From NCBI RefSeq assembly GCF_035492835.1, contig NZ_DATJIY010000174.1:1-25787 (forward strand): a stretch of DNA of 25,787 nucleotides, written 5' to 3'. Every line of letters begins with the position of its first letter. Position 1 is the stretch's first letter. This document shows positions 22,897 to 25,787 of the stretch, piece after piece. The translations under genes were made by a program, and so were the position numbers. Origin of the DNA: Dinghuibacter sp035492835 (GTDB lineage Bacteria; Bacteroidota; Bacteroidia; Chitinophagales; Chitinophagaceae). The notes beneath the pieces were generated by a model. The model made no database searches and was not told where the DNA came from. It was given only the letters and a program-made list of their open reading frames with translations.

Positions 22897-22926
22897 TTAG
22901 CTCGAACGAAAAAGACGACTGCGACG

Positions 22927-23511
22927 ATGTTTAATCTGATTCTTTTTGGCCCTCCCGGTAGTGGAAAAGGCACGCAATCAAACCGATTGATCGAAAAGTA
23001 CGGATGGATACACTTATCCACCGGCGACCTGTTGAGGGCGGAAATCGCCAAACAAACACCGCTGGGAATCGAGGCGAAGCACTTGATGGATCACGGTCAT
23101 CTGGTACCGGACGAGGTCGTCATCGGGATGATCGGCTCCGCGCTCGACGCCAATCCCCAGGCAAAGGGCTTTTTGTTCGATGGTTTCCCGCGCACCGTGG
23201 CCCAGGCTGAAGCGCTGGATAAATTGCTGACTTTTAAGAAAACCGGGATCAACCTGCTCATCTTTTTGCACGTTGGCGACGAAGAGCTGGTGCACCGGTT
23301 GGTGGAACGCGGCAAGAACAGCGGTCGCTCCGACGATAATGCGGAGACCGCCCGGAAAAGGATCGAGGTCTACAAGCGGGATACGACGCCGGTGGCCGAT
23401 TATTATTCCCGTTTTGGAAAGGTCGTACACGTACCGGGGGAAGGGTCGATCGACGACATCTTTGGCGCCCTCACACGGGAGATCGACGGAAAGGCGGAAA
23501 AAGCCGCGTAG
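22927..23511 (+). CDS. adk: Adenylate kinase
   Basis: Adk interconverts ATP + AMP and 2 ADP in the cytoplasm and is essential for nucleotide balance. The 194-aa protein starts 'MFNLILFGPPGSGKGTQS' with the P-loop GPPGSGKGT (8-16). 'LSTGDLLR' (30-37) and 'LFDGFPRT' (83-90) form the AMP-binding region, and a short LID follows near 'ERGKNSGRSDD' (127-137) with no zinc cysteines. The short-LID form explains the length below 200 aa. The frame is open 19 codons further upstream, but the -7 box at 22889-22896 lies inside that part and the family starts at the ATG at 22927. It is divergent from msrB and followed after 42 bases by paaZ. Confidence 0.96.
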   Translation: MFNLILFGPPGSGKGTQSNRLIEKYGWIHLSTGDLLRAEIAKQTPLGIEAKHLMDHGHLVPDEVVIGMIGSALDANPQAKGFLFDGFPRTVAQAEALDKLLTFKKTGINLLIFLHVGDEELVHRLVERGKNSGRSDDNAETARKRIEVYKRDTTPVADYYSRFGKVVHVPGEGSIDDIFGALTREIDGKAEKAA

Positions 23512-23517
23512 GTCCCC

Positions 23518-23525
23518 TATCTTTA
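23518..23525 (+). promoter_or_regulatory. Putative -7 box of paaZ
   Basis: The plus strand reads TATCTTTA, seven of eight positions of TAnnTTTG, 28 bases before the ATG at 23554 and just after the adk stop. No -33 element is evident. Confidence 0.3.
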
Positions 23526-23553
23526 CGGCAACGACTAACTATTGTTTGTTGCC

Positions 23554-25599
23554 ATGCAAAAACTCGAAAATTTTGTTCTTGGACGCTGGATCCCCGGAGA
23601 CGGGGACGGGCAGGTATTGTTTGACGCCGTAACGGGGGAAGCTTTCGCGCGGACCAGTACGGCGGGGCTGGACTTCGGGGAAGTGCTGGCGTACGCCCGG
23701 GCGGTCGGAAACCCCGCCCTCCGGCGGATGACCTTTCACCAGCGGGGTCGTATGCTCAAGGCGCTGGCGCTCCACCTGTCCGCCCAAAAGGAAAAGTTTT
23801 ACGCCCTCAGCTACCGCACCGGGGCCACCCGCGCCGACAGCTGGATCGACATCGAGGGTGGTATCGGGAACCTTTTCTCCTATGCGTCCCTTCGCCGCAA
23901 ATTCCCTGACGAGACCTTTTGCCTGGATGGCGAGACCCACGTCCTCGGCAAGGGAGGCACTTTCGCCGCCCAGCACCTCCTGACGCCGAAGGAGGGTACG
24001 GCTATCCACATCAACGCCTTCAATTTCCCGATATGGGGCATGCTCGAAAAAATCGCGGTGAACTTCCTGGCCGGGGTACCCGCCGTCGTCAAGCCGGCTA
24101 CCCTGACCTGTTACCTGGCTGAAGCGGTGGTGAGGGAGATCGACGCCTCAGGCATACTCCCCGATGGGGCGCTACAACTCTTGTGCGGAGGCGCGGGTGG
24201 GCTGTTGGATTTTGTCAGCTCCCAGGACGTAGTGACGTTCACCGGTTCGGCGTCGACGGGTCAGCGGCTTCGGGCTCATCCCGCCATCCTGCGTGAAAGC
24301 GTGCCCTTTACCATGGAGGCTGACTCCCTGAACAGCATCGTCCTGGGTGAAGACGTCGATCCGGGGATGCCCGAATGGGACATTTTTATCAAGGAAATAC
24401 GAAAGGAAATGACCGTCAAGGCCGGGCAGAAGTGTACGGCCATCCGGCGGATATTCGTTCCGGCTTCGCGCTTGCCGGAAGTGGAGGCGGCCTTGTCCCG
24501 CGCGCTGGCCCAGACCGTCGTGGGCAACCCGGCGCACGAAAAAGTGCGCATGGGCGCGCTCGCGGGCGCGGAGCAGCGGGAAGAGGTCAGAGGGCGGGTA
24601 CGGGAATTGCTCGTTGGCAGCCGTTTGGCATATGGTGACGTGGACGCCGCTCCTTCGGTGCTCGACGCCGACGGGTCCCGTGGGGCGTTCCTGAGCCCCT
24701 TGTTGCTGGTCAACGAGACGCCCCTGTCTTCAGACGCCGTCCACTCCGTCGAGGCCTTCGGACCGGTTAGTACCTTGATGCCCTATACGAGCACCGAAGA
24801 AGCCATTTTGCTGACAAAAAAGGGCAAGGGCTCGCTGGTTTGTTCCATGGTGACCGCCAGTCATGCCCTGGCGCGCGAATTCGTGCTCGGCGCCGCCACC
24901 CACCACGGCCGCATCCTGGTGCTCAACGCCGCCAATGCCAAGGAAAGCACCGGCCATGGGTCACCCCTGCCGCTCCTGGTACACGGCGGCCCCGGCCGCG
25001 CCGGCGGTGGTGAAGAAATGGGCGGCGTCCGCGGCGTGAAGCACTATATGCAACGCGTGGCCGTCCAAGCCGACCCTTCGACGCTGACCGCGATCACCGG
25101 GGTGTTTCAGCCTGGGGCGTTTTTGAGGCTCGACGGGGTGCATCCCTTCCGGAAATACTTCGAGGAACTGTCCATCGGCGACTCGGTGGTTACCCACAAA
25201 CGCACCGTGACCGAAGCCGACATCGTCAACTTCGCGAACGTCAGCTGGGACCACTTCTACGCCCACACCGACCATACTTCGTTAAGCGGAACTCCATTTG
25301 AGCGCCCGGTTGCGCATGGATATTTCATCCTGAGCGCCGCCGCCGGCCTGTTCGTCGACCCCGGCAAAGGCCCGGTATTGCTGAATTATGGTTTGGACGA
25401 ATGTCGCTTCCTGAAGCCGGTATACGCAGGAATGACGATAGGGGTCCGGTTGACGTGTAAAGAAAAGATCCGACAGGAGCTCAAAGACGAGTCCGATACA
25501 CCAAAGGGCATCGTCAAGTGGCTGGTCGACGTCTATGATGAGACCGGCGAGACCGTGGCCCTGGCGACGATACTGACGATGGTGCAGTGCCTCGGATAA
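23554..25599 (+). CDS. paaZ: PaaZ-type bifunctional aldehyde dehydrogenase / enoyl-CoA hydratase
   Basis: In phenylacetate breakdown PaaZ opens the oxepin-CoA ring with its MaoC-like hydratase domain and oxidises the resulting semialdehyde with its NADP aldehyde dehydrogenase domain. The 681-aa protein has both. The ALDH part (about 1-510) shows 'INAFNFPIWG' (N157), 'VTFTGSASTGQ', 'TMEADSLNS' (E255) and the catalytic cysteine C294 in 'AGQKCTAIRR'. The hydratase part (about 530-681) shows 'NVSWDHFYAHTD', giving D566 and H571, and 'ERPVAHGYFILS'. The order and catalytic residues match the E. coli fusion. The ATG at 23554 is used; an in-frame TTG at 23542 is less likely. No other paa gene lies within the window, so the rest may follow downstream or be elsewhere. 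Confidence 0.93.
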   Translation: MQKLENFVLGRWIPGDGDGQVLFDAVTGEAFARTSTAGLDFGEVLAYARAVGNPALRRMTFHQRGRMLKALALHLSAQKEKFYALSYRTGATRADSWIDIEGGIGNLFSYASLRRKFPDETFCLDGETHVLGKGGTFAAQHLLTPKEGTAIHINAFNFPIWGMLEKIAVNFLAGVPAVVKPATLTCYLAEAVVREIDASGILPDGALQLLCGGAGGLLDFVSSQDVVTFTGSASTGQRLRAHPAILRESVPFTMEADSLNSIVLGEDVDPGMPEWDIFIKEIRKEMTVKAGQKCTAIRRIFVPASRLPEVEAALSRALAQTVVGNPAHEKVRMGALAGAEQREEVRGRVRELLVGSRLAYGDVDAAPSVLDADGSRGAFLSPLLLVNETPLSSDAVHSVEAFGPVSTLMPYTSTEEAILLTKKGKGSLVCSMVTASHALAREFVLGAATHHGRILVLNAANAKESTGHGSPLPLLVHGGPGRAGGGEEMGGVRGVKHYMQRVAVQADPSTLTAITGVFQPGAFLRLDGVHPFRKYFEELSIGDSVVTHKRTVTEADIVNFANVSWDHFYAHTDHTSLSGTPFERPVAHGYFILSAAAGLFVDPGKGPVLLNYGLDECRFLKPVYAGMTIGVRLTCKEKIRQELKDESDTPKGIVKWLVDVYDETGETVALATILTMVQCLG

Positions 25600-25611
25600 A
25601 CCACTGCTGCG

Positions 25612-25711
25612 TGCCGCCATCCGTTGACATAGCACGCCTACGGCGTCATGTTGGAGCGTCCTGCCGCCATCCGCTGACATAGCACGTCTACGGCTTCATG
25701 TCGTGGCGTTC
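25612..25711. repeat. Two tandem 50-bp units with internal hairpins
   Basis: Units 25612-25661 and 25662-25711 match at 43 of 50 positions, both beginning TGCCGCCATCCG. Each contains a dyad: in unit 1, ACGCC-TAC-GGCGT inside ACAT/ATGT; in unit 2, GACAT/ATGTC outside a weaker inner stem. It lies 12 bases after the paaZ stop. Confidence 0.8.
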
Positions 25712-25787
25712 TGCCCCTTTTTTCCCTCGCTTTGCGGGGCCCCGCAAAACGAGGGAAAAAAGGGGCAGAACGCCACGACATGAAGCC
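25692..25787. repeat. 96-bp near-perfect palindrome at the window edge
   Basis: Arms 25692-25739 and 25740-25787 are exact reverse complements except for one C/A mismatch (25730 with 25749), with no spacer. The inner part, CCCCTTTTTTCCCTCG and its complement, could act as a strong bidirectional terminator for paaZ and a gene beyond. The outer 20 bases are the end of the second 50-bp repeat unit and its mirror copy. Confidence 0.85.

Noticed and set aside
25612..25711. Possible CRISPR array
   Set aside because: There are only two directly abutting units, with no spacers and no cas genes in the window.

Overview
The window (about 26 kb, GC-rich, densely coded on both strands) looks like chromosome from a high-GC member of the Bacteroidota, most likely Chitinophagaceae. 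The evidence is the protein families and signals: orphan FtsX-type permeases opening with an 'IAWRN' motif, a GT2 glycosyltransferase with the tail domain typical of this phylum, GH3 acyl-acid amido synthetase, and promoter elements of the Bacteroidota -7 type (TAnnTTTG) in front of many genes instead of Shine-Dalgarno sites. Genus-level placement is inference.

Layout. 1-5371 (minus strand): a partial HD-domain hydrolase, the peptidoglycan transglycosylase mtgA, a secreted hypothetical protein, a translationally coupled GH3 synthetase/LysE exporter pair, and a GT2 glycosyltransferase. 5410-8737 (plus): a three-gene operon of inositol-monophosphatase family protein, thiamine-phosphate kinase (thiL) and an S41 protease lipoprotein. 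8734-11165 (minus): nagA and an omega-amidase-like nitrilase (start/stop overlapped), then recX. 11204-14272 (plus): a nitroreductase and an FtsX-like permease. 14292-19670 (minus): a compact three-gene SMC/condensin operon matching JetA-JetB-JetC of type I Wadjet (MksF-MksE-MksB-like). 19742-22786 (minus): a second FtsX-like permease and an msrB lipoprotein. 22927-25599 (plus): adenylate kinase and a PaaZ-type bifunctional aldehyde dehydrogenase/hydratase. The final 188 bases hold a 50-bp tandem repeat and a 96-bp near-perfect palindrome that reaches the window edge.

The most interesting locus is the jetABC operon. A complete Wadjet plasmid-defence system needs the nuclease JetD, which would normally follow jetC. 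Here jetC ends 19 bases from a convergent, unrelated permease gene, so jetD is absent from the locus. The operon is either a nuclease-less condensin, a Wadjet whose nuclease lies elsewhere, or a decayed system. The three genes look intact.

A second theme is transcriptional. Seven of about fourteen transcription-unit heads have an exact TAnnTTTG box just upstream, and several boxes lie only 4-6 bases before the ATG. This suggests leaderless or nearly leaderless mRNAs. These boxes also decide several start codons (mtgA, the glycosyltransferase, adk). Most genes are otherwise ordinary housekeeping or envelope functions. No tRNA, rRNA, CRISPR, integrase or insertion sequence was seen, and no intergenic stretch exceeds 300 bases.
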